From Aeromicrobium phoceense (GTDB lineage: Bacteria > Actinomycetota > Actinomycetes > Propionibacteriales > Nocardioidaceae): a stretch of 64,000 nt of DNA. The notes beneath the pieces were generated by a model. That model was not told the DNA's origin. It did not search any database and saw nothing but the letters and a program-made list of their open reading frames with translations. Numbering within the stretch: the first letter of the stretch is position 1; every line of letters starts with the position of its first letter. The stretch lies in NCBI RefSeq assembly GCF_013868155.1, contig NZ_JACEOG010000001.1:2170001-2234000 (forward strand), in the 5' to 3' direction. Positions 53,823 to 63,681 of the stretch are shown piece after piece. Both the position numbers and the translations under genes were made by a program.

Positions 53823-53838
53823 CCCGGCACGACTGACG

Positions 53839-53892
53839 CACCGTGGTGCGGGGCGGCAGAAGCCTCTCCCTTCCCGTCCCGCACCCGCGGTG
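53839..53892 (+). promoter_or_regulatory. Intercistronic hairpin after the binding-protein gene
   Basis: CACCGTGGTGCGGG (53839-53852) pairs with CCCGCACCCGCGGTG (53878-53892), with one bulge, around a 25-nt loop. Such stems behind binding-protein genes usually protect the upstream mRNA and reduce read-through, so that the binding protein is made in excess. No U-tract follows. Confidence 0.55.
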
Positions 53893-53936
53893 TCACGCTC
53901 ACACCACCCACCACCACCCTCGGGATCGAGCGCAGC

Positions 53937-55487
53937 ATGACCGAACGCACCCCCATCGTCGAGATGAGCGGGATCTCCATCGAATTCCCCGGCGTCAAGG
54001 CCCTCGACGACGTGTCCCTCAGGCTCTTCCCCGGCGAGGTCCACGCCCTCATGGGCGAGAACGGCGCCGGCAAGTCCACCCTCATCAAGGCCCTCACGGG
54101 CGTCTACCGGATCGACGCGGGATCGATCCGAGTGGACGGCCGCGAGCGCTCCTTCCACGGTCCCGGTGACGCCCAGTCCGCCGGCGTCTCGACCGTCTAC
54201 CAGGAGGTCAACCTCTGCACGAACCTCACGATCGGCGAGAACGTGATGCTCGGCCACGAGGTGCGTGGCGCCTTCGGCATCAACTGGCGCGCGACGCACC
54301 GGGCAGCCGCTGCGGCCCTGGACCGGCTGGGGCTGGGCCACCTCGACCCGCGCCAGCCGCTGTCCTCGATCTCGATCGCGATGCAGCAGCTGGTGGCGAT
54401 CAGTCGGGCGATGGTCATCGAGTCGAGGGTGCTGATCCTCGACGAGCCGACCTCGAGTCTCGACGCGGCGGAGGTCGAAGGGCTGTTCGGGGTCATCCGT
54501 TCCCTGCGGGACCAGGGTGTCGCGATCCTGTTCGTCTCCCACTTCCTCGACCAGGTCTACGCGATCAGCGACCGCATGACGGTGCTGCGCAACGGCACCT
54601 GGGTCGACGAGCGGCCGACCCGCGAGCTCGACCGCTCGACCCTGATCTCGCTCATGATCGGTCGCGACATGGCGGCCCTGGCCCAGGTCGAGTCCGGGCG
54701 TGAGCGGCACCAGGTCGACCTGGCCGCCGTGCCGATCCTGAAGGCGACGGGGATCCGGCGCACCGGGTCGATCGAGAGCGCCGACGTCGAGGTGCACCGC
54801 GGTGAGGTCGTCGGATTCGCGGGACTGCTCGGCTCGGGTCGCACCGAGCTGGCCCGCCTGCTCTACGGCGCCGACCGTCCCGACGACGGCAGCATCGAGG
54901 TGGACGGTGAGCAGGTGTCGCTGTCGTCACCCGTCGCGGGGCTCAAGCACCGGATCGCGTACTCGCCCGAGAACCGCCGTGACGAGGGCATCGTCGGCGA
55001 CCTGACCGTTCGCGAGAACCTGATCCTGGCCGTGCAGGCCAAGCGCGGCTGGATGCGCCCGCTGTCGCGCGTGGAGCAGGACCGGATCGTCGACACGTAC
55101 GTGACGGCGATGGGCGTTCGCCCGGCCGATCCGGAGCGGCCGATCAAGAACCTCTCGGGCGGCAACCAGCAGAAGGTGCTCCTCGGTCGTTGGCTGGCGA
55201 CGCAGCCCGACCTGCTGATCCTCGACGAGCCGACGCGGGGCATCGACATCGGCGCGAAGGCCGAGATCCAGGAGTACGTCACCGGCCTGGCCGAGGACGG
55301 CGTGGCCGTCGTCTTCGTCTCGTCCGAGCTCGAGGAGGTCGTGCGGCTCAGCGACCGGATCGTCGTGCTCAGGGACCGCCGCGTGGTCGGCGAGCTGGTC
55401 AACGGCCCCGACGTAACCGCCCAGGACATCGTCGACGTGATCGTGCGGCCGTCGCCGGACGCGACGGACGTGGTGGTGACGGCATGA
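53937..55487 (+). CDS. Sugar ABC transporter ATPase with two nucleotide-binding domains, YtfR-like
   Basis: This 516-residue tandem ATPase belongs to the RbsA/MglA/AraG class. The N-terminal domain has Walker A MGENGAGKSTLIK and Walker B VLILDEPTSSLD, but its signature motif is degenerate (LSSISIAMQQ). The C-terminal domain has a degenerate Walker A (GLLGSGRTELARLL), signature LSGGNQQKVLLGRWL and DLLILDEPTRGIDIG. This asymmetry is normal for the family. It powers uptake with the two permeases that follow; the stop overlaps the next start (ATGA). Confidence 0.93.
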   Translation: MTERTPIVEMSGISIEFPGVKALDDVSLRLFPGEVHALMGENGAGKSTLIKALTGVYRIDAGSIRVDGRERSFHGPGDAQSAGVSTVYQEVNLCTNLTIGENVMLGHEVRGAFGINWRATHRAAAAALDRLGLGHLDPRQPLSSISIAMQQLVAISRAMVIESRVLILDEPTSSLDAAEVEGLFGVIRSLRDQGVAILFVSHFLDQVYAISDRMTVLRNGTWVDERPTRELDRSTLISLMIGRDMAALAQVESGRERHQVDLAAVPILKATGIRRTGSIESADVEVHRGEVVGFAGLLGSGRTELARLLYGADRPDDGSIEVDGEQVSLSSPVAGLKHRIAYSPENRRDEGIVGDLTVRENLILAVQAKRGWMRPLSRVEQDRIVDTYVTAMGVRPADPERPIKNLSGGNQQKVLLGRWLATQPDLLILDEPTRGIDIGAKAEIQEYVTGLAEDGVAVVFVSSELEEVVRLSDRIVVLRDRRVVGELVNGPDVTAQDIVDVIVRPSPDATDVVVTA

Positions 55488-56599
55488 GCGCCGTCGTCCG
55501 CACCGTTCGCGCCCGCCTCGCCGAGCTCATGCGACAGCCCTACGTCTGGGGCCTGGTCGCGATCGTCGTCCTGCTGCTGGTCAACCTCGCCAAGGACCCC
55601 GGCTACCTCGCCCTGAGCGTCAACGACCAGAACGGTCACGTCGCCGGCAACCTCATCGACATCATGCGCGCCGCGGCGCCCATCCTGCTGATCGCGACCG
55701 GGATGACGCTGGTGATCGCGACCGGCGGCATCGACCTGTCGGTCGGGTCGATCATGGTCGTCTCGGGCGCGGTGTCCATGGAGTTCCTGCAGTCCGCGGG
55801 CGCGGACGCCGGCACGCAGGCCGCGTTCACGGCCGTCCTGCTCTCGCTGGCGATCGGCACGGCGCTCGGGTTGGTCAACGGCGTGCTGGTCGCCTTCGTG
55901 GGCCTGCAGCCGTTCATCAGCACCCTCGTGATGATGCTGGCCGGGCGCGGCCTGGCCAAGGTCATCACCGAGGGTCAGAACACGGCTTCGGTGAACCCGT
56001 CCTTCCGGTGGATCTCCAACGGCTACGTCCTGGGCCTGCCCGTCGTCTTCTTCCTCGCCGTCGCGATCGTGCTCGTGGTCGGCCTCGTGGTCCGCCGGTC
56101 GGCGCTCGGCCTGCTGATCGAGGCGATCGGGGTGAACCTGCGCGCCGCCCGGATGGCCGGCGTGAAGCCGCGCAACCTGCTGCTCGCGGTGTACGTGCTC
56201 AGTGCCTTCCTGGCCTCGATCGCCGGACTGTTCGCCACGGCCACGGTGATGCGCGTCGACGTCTCGCGCACCGGGTACCAGCTCGAGCTGGACGCGATCC
56301 TGGCCGTCGTCATCGGCGGCACGTCCCTGGCCGGCGGCAGGTTCTCGATCCGCGGCGCCGCGGTCGGCGCGCTGCTGATCGCCACCCTCAACAAGACGGT
56401 CGTGTTCCTGGGCATCCCGTCGTCGGCGACGCCCGCGTTCAAGGCCATCGTCATCATCGTCCTCTGCCTGATGCAGTCCCAGCAGGTTCTCCGCTGGCTG
56501 GAACGGCGCCAGCCGCGGCCCGGACCCGACGTCGGCCCGCCGCGCCCCGACGGCACGTCCGAGAACGCCTCGACGCAGGGAGCGAGGGTCTCCGCATGA
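55484..56599 (+). CDS. Sugar ABC transporter permease 1, YtfT-like
   Basis: This is a 371-residue BPD_transp_2-type permease with about ten hydrophobic helices. Diagnostic stretches: ATGMTLVIATGGIDLSVGSIM, VAFVGLQPFISTLVMMLAGRGLA and LDAILAVVIGGTSLAGGRFS. The N-terminal tail and the Pro-rich C-terminal tail are cytoplasmic. ATG 55484 overlaps the ATPase stop. It pairs with the next permease to form a heterodimeric channel, as in YtfT/YjfF. Confidence 0.92.
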   Translation: MSAVVRTVRARLAELMRQPYVWGLVAIVVLLLVNLAKDPGYLALSVNDQNGHVAGNLIDIMRAAAPILLIATGMTLVIATGGIDLSVGSIMVVSGAVSMEFLQSAGADAGTQAAFTAVLLSLAIGTALGLVNGVLVAFVGLQPFISTLVMMLAGRGLAKVITEGQNTASVNPSFRWISNGYVLGLPVVFFLAVAIVLVVGLVVRRSALGLLIEAIGVNLRAARMAGVKPRNLLLAVYVLSAFLASIAGLFATATVMRVDVSRTGYQLELDAILAVVIGGTSLAGGRFSIRGAAVGALLIATLNKTVVFLGIPSSATPAFKAIVIIVLCLMQSQQVLRWLERRQPRPGPDVGPPRPDGTSENASTQGARVSA

Positions 56600-57633
56600 G
56601 CACTGATCTGGCGACCGCCGACCCCACTCGCGCCACCCTCGCCGACCGAGCCGTCGCGCTCTGGAAGCGCAGTGCGGCGACGCTGCCGACCCTCGCGGCC
56701 GTGGTCATCTTCGTGGGCATGCTCGTGTACGGCGAGGTGACCTACGGGCGGATCCTGCAGGCGAACACGATGTCGAACCTGCTGATCAACAATGCCCACC
56801 TGATCATCCTCGCCGTCGGGATGACCTTCGTGATCCTCTCCGGTGGCATCGACCTTTCGGTCGGAGCCGTCATCGCGTTCTCCAGCGTCGTCGGCGTGAT
56901 GCTCACCCACACCGGCATGAACGACTGGCTCGTGGTCATGCTGATGATCGGGATCGGCACGCTGTTCGGGCTGGCCTCAGGGGTGCTGATCCACTACTTC
57001 GACGTCCAGCCGTTCATCGCGACGCTCGCCATGATGTTCCTGGCCCGAGGTCTGGCCTCGAGCCTCAGCACCGAGCCCGAGCGCCTGGACGACGACTCGG
57101 CGATCCGGTCGCTCGCCACGCCGTGGAAGCTCGTCGACGGCGAGCGGGTCAACGATCTCGTCCTGACGCCTGGTGTCGTCATCGCGTTCGCGGTGGTGGT
57201 CGTCGCGGTCTTCGTCCTGCACCGCACCCGGACGGGTCGCACCGTCTACGCGATCGGTAACTCCGAGCCGTCGGCACGGCTGATGGGCCTGCCCGTCACC
57301 GCGACGAAGATCCGCGTCTACGTCATCAGCGGCACGCTCGCCGGGGTCGCCGCCGTCGTCTACACCGCCCGGCTGGGCAGCGCTCAGAACATCACCGGCA
57401 TCGGCTGGGAGCTCGACGCGATCGCCGCGGTGGTGATCGGTGGCACGTTGCTCACCGGCGGCGCGGGGTTCGTCCTCGGATCGGTCGTCGGCGCCCTCGT
57501 GCTCGGGCTGATGAACGTGCTGATCACGCGCGACGGCACGATCCCGCCCGAGGCCACGACCATCATCACCGGCGGCATCCTGCTCATCTTCGTTCTGCTG
57601 CAGCGGGTGGTGACGTTGCGCCGACGCGAGTAG
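56596..57633 (+). CDS. Sugar ABC transporter permease 2, YjfF-like
   Basis: This is a 345-residue permease homologous to the preceding one: AVGMTFVILSGGIDLSVGAVIA, FDVQPFIATLAMMFLARGLA, RTVYAIGNSEPSARLMGLPV and LDAIAAVVIGGTLLTGGAG. Two different permeases with one double ATPase are typical of the YtfQRT-YjfF/AraUVWZ-type furanose transporters. ATG 56596 overlaps the previous stop. A 64-bp gap then separates it from araB. Confidence 0.92.
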   Translation: MSTDLATADPTRATLADRAVALWKRSAATLPTLAAVVIFVGMLVYGEVTYGRILQANTMSNLLINNAHLIILAVGMTFVILSGGIDLSVGAVIAFSSVVGVMLTHTGMNDWLVVMLMIGIGTLFGLASGVLIHYFDVQPFIATLAMMFLARGLASSLSTEPERLDDDSAIRSLATPWKLVDGERVNDLVLTPGVVIAFAVVVVAVFVLHRTRTGRTVYAIGNSEPSARLMGLPVTATKIRVYVISGTLAGVAAVVYTARLGSAQNITGIGWELDAIAAVVIGGTLLTGGAGFVLGSVVGALVLGLMNVLITRDGTIPPEATTIITGGILLIFVLLQRVVTLRRRE

Positions 57634-57697
57634 CGGCCCTCCGGCTGCGCGCCCCCGCCCGTCACCACCCGCCCCATCTCCAGAGGAGAACCATTCC

Positions 57698-59377
57698 ATG
57701 CCCGACCCCGCCGCGAAGTCCGTCATCGGCATCGACTTCGGCACGCTCTCGGGCCGCGCGCCCGTCGTGCGGGTCGAGGACGGAGCCGAGCTCGGCTCGG
57801 CCGTGCACGAGTATGAGCCCGGCGTCATGGACCGGACGCTCACCGCCGCACCGGCCGATGCCGGGATCGTGACGCTGCCCCCGGACTGGGCGCTGCAGTC
57901 ACCCGGGGACTACGTGGCGGTGCTGCGGAAGGCGGTTCCGGCCGCGCTCGCCGACGCGGGCATCGATTCGGCGGACGTCGTGGGCGTGGGAACGGACTTC
58001 ACCGCCTGCACGATGGTGCCGACCCTGGCCGACGGCACGCCGCTGTCGGAGGTGCCCCGGTTCGCCGACCGCCCCCACGCCTACGTGAAGCTGTGGAAGC
58101 ACCACGCCGCCCAGCCCCACGCCGACCGGATCAACGCGTTGGCGCACGAGCGCAAGGCGTCGTGGATCGGCCGGTACGGCGGGCTGATCTCCAGCGAGTG
58201 GGAGTTCGCCAAGGGCCTGCAGCTCTTCGAGGAGGACCGCGAGCTCTACGACGCGATGGCCCACTGGGTGGAGGCCGCGGACTGGATCGTCTGGCAGCTG
58301 ACCGGCCGATACGTCCGCAACGCCTGCACGGCCGGGTACAAGGGAATCCTCCAGGACGGCGAGTACCCGTCCGCAGACTTCCTGGCGGCCCTGGCACCGG
58401 GATTCGGCGACTTCGCCGAGACCAAGGTCGCGCACGAGATCGGCCGGCTGGGCGACGCGGCGGGCGGACTGACGGCGCAGGCAGCCGCGTGGACCGGCCT
58501 GCCGGAGGGCATCCCCGTCGCCGTGGGCAACGTCGACGCCCACGTGAGCGCCCCGGCGGCGCAGGCCGTCGAGTCCGGTCAGATGGTCGCGATCATGGGC
58601 ACCTCGACGTGCCACGTGATGAGCCACGACCGGCTCGTCGAGGCCGAGGGGATCTGCGGCGTCGTCCACGGCGGGATCATCGATGGGCTCTGGGGCTACG
58701 AGGCGGGCCAGTCCGGCGTGGGCGACATCTTCGCCTGGTACGTGGAGCACCAGGTCCCCGGGCGGCTCCACGCCGAGGCCGCGGACCGGGGCATCTCGGT
58801 CCACCAGCACCTCACCGAGCTGGCGTACGCCGAACCCGTCGGCGCCCACGGGCTGGTCGCGCTCGACTGGCACTCGGGCAACCGCTCCGTGCTCGTCGAC
58901 CACGAGCTGTCGGGACTGGTGGTCGGCCAGACCCTCGCGACCCGGCCCGAGCAGGGGTACCGCGCCCTGCTCGAGGCGACGGCGTTCGGCACCCGCGTGA
59001 TCGTCGAGACGTTCGTGGACGCGGGCATCCCGGTCACCGAGTTCATCGTCGCCGGCGGGCTGCTCAAGAACCCCCAGCTGATGCAGACGTACGCCGATGT
59101 CCTGCGCCTTCCGGTGTCGATCATCGCGAGTGCGCAGGGCCCCGCTCTCGGATCGGCGATCCACGCCGCCGTCGCGGCGGGGGAGTACGCCGACGTCCGC
59201 GCCGCGGCCGCCGCGATGGGAGCGGTCGACCGGGACGTCTACACGCCCCACGAGCCGGATGCGCGCACCTACGACCGGCTGTACGACGAGTACACCCTCC
59301 TGCACGACCAGTTCGGTCGGGGCGCCAACGACGTCATGAGGCGGCTGCGCTCGCTGCGCCGGACGGTGCTGGCATGA
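57698..59377 (+). CDS. araB: L-ribulokinase
   Basis: This 559-residue FGGY carbohydrate kinase phosphorylates L-ribulose at C5. Seen: IGIDFGTLSGRAPVV at the N-terminus (ATPase phosphate-1 motif), VGVGTDFTACTMVP (catalytic region), GNVDAHVSAPAA, MGTSTCHVMSHDR and GLVALDWHSGNRSVLVD, all typical of AraB rather than xylulokinase. AGAGGAG precedes ATG 57698. It is the first catabolic gene and is coupled to araD by an ATGA overlap. Confidence 0.96.
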   Translation: MPDPAAKSVIGIDFGTLSGRAPVVRVEDGAELGSAVHEYEPGVMDRTLTAAPADAGIVTLPPDWALQSPGDYVAVLRKAVPAALADAGIDSADVVGVGTDFTACTMVPTLADGTPLSEVPRFADRPHAYVKLWKHHAAQPHADRINALAHERKASWIGRYGGLISSEWEFAKGLQLFEEDRELYDAMAHWVEAADWIVWQLTGRYVRNACTAGYKGILQDGEYPSADFLAALAPGFGDFAETKVAHEIGRLGDAAGGLTAQAAAWTGLPEGIPVAVGNVDAHVSAPAAQAVESGQMVAIMGTSTCHVMSHDRLVEAEGICGVVHGGIIDGLWGYEAGQSGVGDIFAWYVEHQVPGRLHAEAADRGISVHQHLTELAYAEPVGAHGLVALDWHSGNRSVLVDHELSGLVVGQTLATRPEQGYRALLEATAFGTRVIVETFVDAGIPVTEFIVAGGLLKNPQLMQTYADVLRLPVSIIASAQGPALGSAIHAAVAAGEYADVRAAAAAMGAVDRDVYTPHEPDARTYDRLYDEYTLLHDQFGRGANDVMRRLRSLRRTVLA

Positions 59378-60099
59378 GCTTCGACGAGGCGACCCAGCGG
59401 GCGATCGACGCCGTGCGCGCCGACGTGGCGGCGCTGCACGCCGAACTCGTCCGGTACGGCCTCGTCGTGTGGACCGGAGGAAACGTCTCCGGCCGCGTGC
59501 CCGGCGCCGACCTGTTCGTCATCAAGCCTTCGGGGGTGTCCTACGACGACCTGACACCCGAGTCGATGATCCTGTGCGAGCTCGACGGCACGGTGGTCCC
59601 CGGCTCGCCGGGCAGTGAGCGGTCGCCGTCCAGCGACACCGCCGCGCACGCCTACGTCTACCGGCACCTGCCGGACATCGGGGGAGTCGTGCACACCCAC
59701 TCGACGTACGCGGTGGCGTGGGCGGCCCGCGCCGAGGAGATCCCGTGCGTCATCACGGGAATGGCCGACGAGTTCGGCGGTCCTATCCCCGTCGGGCCGT
59801 TCGCGGTCATCGGTGACGACTCGATCGGCCGCGGCATCGTCGAGACGCTGCGAGGCCACCGGTCGCGTGCGGTGCTGATGGCGAACCACGGCCCGTTCAC
59901 GATCGGGGTCACCGCACAGGACGCCGTGAAGGCGGCCGTCATGTGCGAGGACGCCGCGCGCACCGTCCATCTGGCCCGACAGGCCGGCGAGCCGGTCCCG
60001 ATCGACCAGGCGAACATCGACGCCCTCTACGCGCGCTACCAGCACGTGTACGGGCAGTCCGGCGACGACCGTCGCCCCGACACCGAGGAGCTGCGATGA
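59374..60099 (+). CDS. araD: L-ribulose-5-phosphate 4-epimerase
   Basis: This 241-residue class II aldolase-like enzyme converts L-ribulose 5-phosphate to D-xylulose 5-phosphate. Substrate and zinc motifs: [39 protein letters not shown] (acidic residue), [12 protein letters not shown] (zinc His pair), NHGPFTIG and HVYGQ (third His and catalytic Tyr area). ATG 59374 overlaps araB, and its stop overlaps araA. Confidence 0.96.
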   Translation: MSFDEATQRAIDAVRADVAALHAELVRYGLVVWTGGNVSGRVPGADLFVIKPSGVSYDDLTPESMILCELDGTVVPGSPGSERSPSSDTAAHAYVYRHLPDIGGVVHTHSTYAVAWAARAEEIPCVITGMADEFGGPIPVGPFAVIGDDSIGRGIVETLRGHRSRAVLMANHGPFTIGVTAQDAVKAAVMCEDAARTVHLARQAGEPVPIDQANIDALYARYQHVYGQSGDDRRPDTEELR

Positions 60100-61607
60100 C
60101 CCGCACCCCCCTGACCACATCCTTCGACGGCCGCGAGGTCTGGTTCGTCACCGGCAGCCAGCTGCTGTACGGGGAGGAGACCCTGCGGCAGGTCGCCGAG
60201 CAGTCCCGGCAGGTCGCCGAGGGGCTGGGCGGGTCCCCCGTGAGGGTGGTCTGGAAGCCGGTGCTGAAGGACGCCGAGGAGATCCGGCGGCTCGTACTCG
60301 AGGCCAACGCGCGCGACGAGGTCGTCGGACTGATCGCGTGGATGCACACGTTCAGCCCCGCCAAGATGTGGATCTCGGGCCTGGACGTCCTGGCCAAGCC
60401 ACTGCTGCACCTGCACACCCAGGCGAACGTCGCGCTGCCGTGGGACGAGATCGACTTCGACTTCATGAACCTCAACCAGGCCGCCCACGGCGACCGGGAG
60501 TTCGCCTACGTCCAGACCCGACTGGGCATCGCCCGCAAGACCGTGGCGGGGCACGTCTCCGATCCTCGCGTGCTCCAGCAGGTCGAGGACTGGGAGCGAG
60601 CGGCTGCGGGCTGGGCATCGCTGCGCTCGCTGAGGCTGGCTCGCTTCGGCGACAACATGCGGTACGTCGCGGTCACCGAGGGCGACAAGACCGAGGCCGA
60701 GCTGCAGTTCGGCGTCCAGGTGAACACGTGGGGTGTCACCGAGCTGGCCGCCGCGGTCGACGCCGCCGAGACGGTCGAGGTGGACCAGCTCGTGGCCGAG
60801 TACGCCGACCTGTACGACGTCGCCCCCGAGCTGCTGCCCGGAGGCGATCGCCACGACGCGCTGCGCGACGGCGCCGCGATCGAGGCGGGCCTGCGCCGCT
60901 TCCTCGAGGACGGCCGATTCGGGGCCTTCACGACGAACTTCGAGGACCTCGGGACCCTGAGGCAGCTGCCCGGGCTGGCCGTGCAGCGGCTCATGGCGGA
61001 GGGCTACGGGTTCGGCGCCGAGGGCGACTGGAAGACCGCGATCCTGGTCCGCCTCGCCAACGTCATGGGCGCCGGGCTGCCCGGCGGCGCGAGCCTCATG
61101 GAGGACTACACGTACGACCTGACGCCGGGGAACGAGCGGATCCTCGGCGCCCACATGCTCGAGGTCGCGCCGTCGCTGACCTCGACCCCACCTCGCCTCG
61201 AGGTCCACCCGCTCGGCATCGGCGGGAAGGACGATCCCGTTCGCCTGGTCTTCACGGCCGATCCGGGACCGGCGCTGGTGGTGGCGCTGTCGGACATGCG
61301 GGATCGCTTCCGCATGGTGGCGAACGTGGTCGACACCGTGGAGGCTCCCGACCTCCCGCGCCTTCCCGTCGGCCGGGCGGTGTGGAGGCCCCAGCCGGAC
61401 TTCGCGACCAGCACCACGTGCTGGCTCACCGCCGGTGCGGCCCACCACACGGTGATGACGACCGCCGTGGGGATCGAGGTCTTCCGTGACTTCGCCGAGA
61501 TGTCCGGTACCGAGCTGCTGGTCATCGATGAGTCGACCGACGTGCGCGGGTTCGCCGACCAGGTCCGGTGGAACCAAGCCTACTACCGGCTGGCGCGAGG
61601 ACTCTGA
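60096..61607 (+). CDS. araA: L-arabinose isomerase
   Basis: This is a 503-residue Mn2+-dependent isomerase that converts L-arabinose to L-ribulose. Features: [17 protein letters not shown] at the start, [39 protein letters not shown]-type substrate region, [18 protein letters not shown] (catalytic Glu), [10 protein letters not shown] and HMLEVAPSL (metal ligands). Length equals that of E. coli AraA. ATG 60096 overlaps the araD stop. Confidence 0.97.
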   Translation: MTRTPLTTSFDGREVWFVTGSQLLYGEETLRQVAEQSRQVAEGLGGSPVRVVWKPVLKDAEEIRRLVLEANARDEVVGLIAWMHTFSPAKMWISGLDVLAKPLLHLHTQANVALPWDEIDFDFMNLNQAAHGDREFAYVQTRLGIARKTVAGHVSDPRVLQQVEDWERAAAGWASLRSLRLARFGDNMRYVAVTEGDKTEAELQFGVQVNTWGVTELAAAVDAAETVEVDQLVAEYADLYDVAPELLPGGDRHDALRDGAAIEAGLRRFLEDGRFGAFTTNFEDLGTLRQLPGLAVQRLMAEGYGFGAEGDWKTAILVRLANVMGAGLPGGASLMEDYTYDLTPGNERILGAHMLEVAPSLTSTPPRLEVHPLGIGGKDDPVRLVFTADPGPALVVALSDMRDRFRMVANVVDTVEAPDLPRLPVGRAVWRPQPDFATSTTCWLTAGAAHHTVMTTAVGIEVFRDFAEMSGTELLVIDESTDVRGFADQVRWNQAYYRLARGL

Positions 61608-61608
61608 C

Positions 61609-62538
61609 GTGGGCCGGGCCGTGCGACCGCGCCGACCGCTCTCGGGCACGCAGTTCAGCCTCCGGCGGGGGCGGTACGAGGCCGACGTCGCGAGTGTCGG
61701 CGCATCGCTGCGCACCCTGCCCTTCGACGGGCGTGACCTCGTGGTTCCCTTCGAGGCCGACGAGCTCCGCCCATCGTTCCGGGGACTGACGCTGGCGCCG
61801 TGGCCCAACCGGGTCGTCGGCGGCGCGTACCGCCTCGCCGGCGTCGACCACCAGCTGCCGATCACCGAACCGGACCGCGGACACGCCCTGCACGGCCTCG
61901 CGATCTGGACCGACTACGAGCCCCGGGAGGCCTCGTCGGACCGGGTCGTCCTCGCGGCCACGATCGAGCCGCAGGCCGGCTACCCGTGGCGGGTCGAGGT
62001 GAGCACCCCCTTCAGCCTCGACGACCACGGACTGGTGCAGACGGTCACGGGGCGCAACGTCGGATCCGGAAATGCTCCGTGGGGCACCGGCCCGCATCCG
62101 TACCTCGTCGGGGGACGCGGTCGCGTCGACGACTGGGAGCTGGAGCTGCCGGCCGCCGACGTCCTCTCGGTGAGTGGGGACCTCCTGGTGCCGACCGGGC
62201 TCGTCGCGGTCGACGCCGAGGATCCCGCCCGGTTCGACTTCAGGAGGCCGCGGCGCCTCGGGAACGCCCGGATCGACCACGCGTTCACCACGCTGGCTCG
62301 TGAGGAGGACGGCACCGTCCGCGTCAGGCTGCGAGCGGATCGAACGGGGGTCGAGATCACCTTCGACGCGACCTGTCCGTGGGTGCAGGTCCACACCGCC
62401 GACGCCGACGACCGCATCGGCCTCGCAGTCGAGCCGATGACCTGCGCACCCGATGCCTTCAACTCCGGCACGGGACTCGTCCTGCTCGAGCCGGGGGAGG
62501 CGCACACCGCCGGCTGGCGCATCGCGGCGATCGACTGA
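61609..62538 (+). CDS. Aldose 1-epimerase (mutarotase) family protein
   Basis: This is a 309-residue galactose-mutarotase-like beta-sandwich protein. Landmarks: GLTLAPWPNRVVGG, HALHGLAIW (catalytic His), GTGPHPYLVGG (second His), and AVEPMTCAPDAFNSG with the catalytic Glu. GTG 61609 lies 1 bp after the araA stop, with GAGG about 8 nt upstream; GTG 61621 is an alternative. In this operon it probably interconverts arabinose anomers delivered by the transporter. Confidence 0.9.
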   Translation: MGRAVRPRRPLSGTQFSLRRGRYEADVASVGASLRTLPFDGRDLVVPFEADELRPSFRGLTLAPWPNRVVGGAYRLAGVDHQLPITEPDRGHALHGLAIWTDYEPREASSDRVVLAATIEPQAGYPWRVEVSTPFSLDDHGLVQTVTGRNVGSGNAPWGTGPHPYLVGGRGRVDDWELELPAADVLSVSGDLLVPTGLVAVDAEDPARFDFRRPRRLGNARIDHAFTTLAREEDGTVRVRLRADRTGVEITFDATCPWVQVHTADADDRIGLAVEPMTCAPDAFNSGTGLVLLEPGEAHTAGWRIAAID

Positions 62539-62616
62539 AGACCGCAGGGGTCGGCGGAGACTACGTTGGAGGCGGCCCGCCCCTGCGGAGGAGCACCTCG
62601 GACGAGAGGAACGACC

Positions 62617-63681
62617 ATGTCCCACGCGCCTTCCCGACGTCTGCCCGCGCCTCTCGACCGGAGCAGGCCCGTCTGGGTCGCGCCGATGGCGGGCGGACCG
62701 TCGACGCCCCGCCTCGTCGTCGCGGCGGCTCGCGCGGGCCACTTCGCCCAGCTGGCAGCGGGGTACAAGAGCGCCGAGGCGATGACGCGCGAGGTGCGGG
62801 AGGTGCGCGACGCCGGGACGGAGCTGTTCGGCGTCAACCTCTTCGTCCCGAACGTGCACCCGATCACGGCAGCCGCCTATGAGGGCTACGCGCGCTCGCT
62901 GCAGCCCACCGCGGAACGGCTCCACCAGGACGCCGAGCCCGTGGCCCTGCGCGAGGACGACGACGCGTGGGACGCGAAGATCGCCGCGCTGGTCGCCGAG
63001 CCCGTTCCGGTCGTGAGCTTCACCTTCGGGCTCCCGTCGGCGGACGTGCTCGACGCCCTCCACCGCGCCGGGTCTGTCCTCGTGCAGACCGTGACGTCGC
63101 CGCAGGAGGCGCGTCGTGCGGAGGCGGCCGGCGTCGACGTTCTCGTCGTGCAGGGCTTCGCCGCGGGCGGGCACTCGGGCGTCTGGGACGCCGATCACTG
63201 GCCGGCCGACATCCCGTTGTCCCAGCTCGTCGAGGAGGTGGCCGGCGGGGTGTCCGTCCCGCTCGTGGCCGCCGGCGGCATCGCGTCTCCCGGGGACGTC
63301 GAGGCGGCCATGGCAGCGGGAGCGTCCGCCGTTGCGGTGGGAACCGCGGTACTCCGCGCCCCCGAGAGCGGCGCCTCGGACCTCCACAAGGACGCGCTCG
63401 CCGACCCGCAGTACACCTCGACCGCCCTCACCCGTGCTTTCACCGGCCGACCGGCGAGAGCCCTGGTGAACCGCTTCGTGCTCGACCACGACGAGGCGGC
63501 CCCCAGCGGGTATCCGGCGCTTCACCACCTCACCCGGCCGCTTCGTGCCGCCGCGGTCGCGGCGAACGACCCTTCGGCGCTCAACCTCTGGGCGGGGCAG
63601 CAGTGGCGAGGTACCCGCGAAGCGCCGGTGGCAGAGATCCTCGAGGGCTTGATGCCCGCCAGCGGGACAATGGGGTCATGA
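62617..63681 (+). CDS. Nitronate monooxygenase-like FMN protein
   Basis: This is a 354-residue TIM-barrel flavoprotein of the 2-nitropropane dioxygenase family. Seen: VWVAPMAGGPSTPRLVVAAA (FMN-binding start), FGVNLFVPN, VVSFTFGLPS, DVLVVQGFAAGGHSG, PLVAAGGIASPGDVEAAMAAGA and AVAVGTAVLRAPES (phosphate-binding loops). Such enzymes oxidise alkyl nitronates, protecting against propionate 3-nitronate-like toxins. GAGAGGA lies about 6 nt before ATG 62617; a TACGTT box at 62562-62567 may be its own promoter. It is probably not part of the arabinose operon. Confidence 0.88.
   Translation: MSHAPSRRLPAPLDRSRPVWVAPMAGGPSTPRLVVAAARAGHFAQLAAGYKSAEAMTREVREVRDAGTELFGVNLFVPNVHPITAAAYEGYARSLQPTAERLHQDAEPVALREDDDAWDAKIAALVAEPVPVVSFTFGLPSADVLDALHRAGSVLVQTVTSPQEARRAEAAGVDVLVVQGFAAGGHSGVWDADHWPADIPLSQLVEEVAGGVSVPLVAAGGIASPGDVEAAMAAGASAVAVGTAVLRAPESGASDLHKDALADPQYTSTALTRAFTGRPARALVNRFVLDHDEAAPSGYPALHHLTRPLRAAAVAANDPSALNLWAGQQWRGTREAPVAEILEGLMPASGTMGS

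Noticed and set aside
53843-54169. Plus-strand frame starting in the intercistronic hairpin before the sugar ABC ATPase
   Set aside because: Arg/His/Pro-rich and almost entirely overlapping the ATPase gene in another frame.
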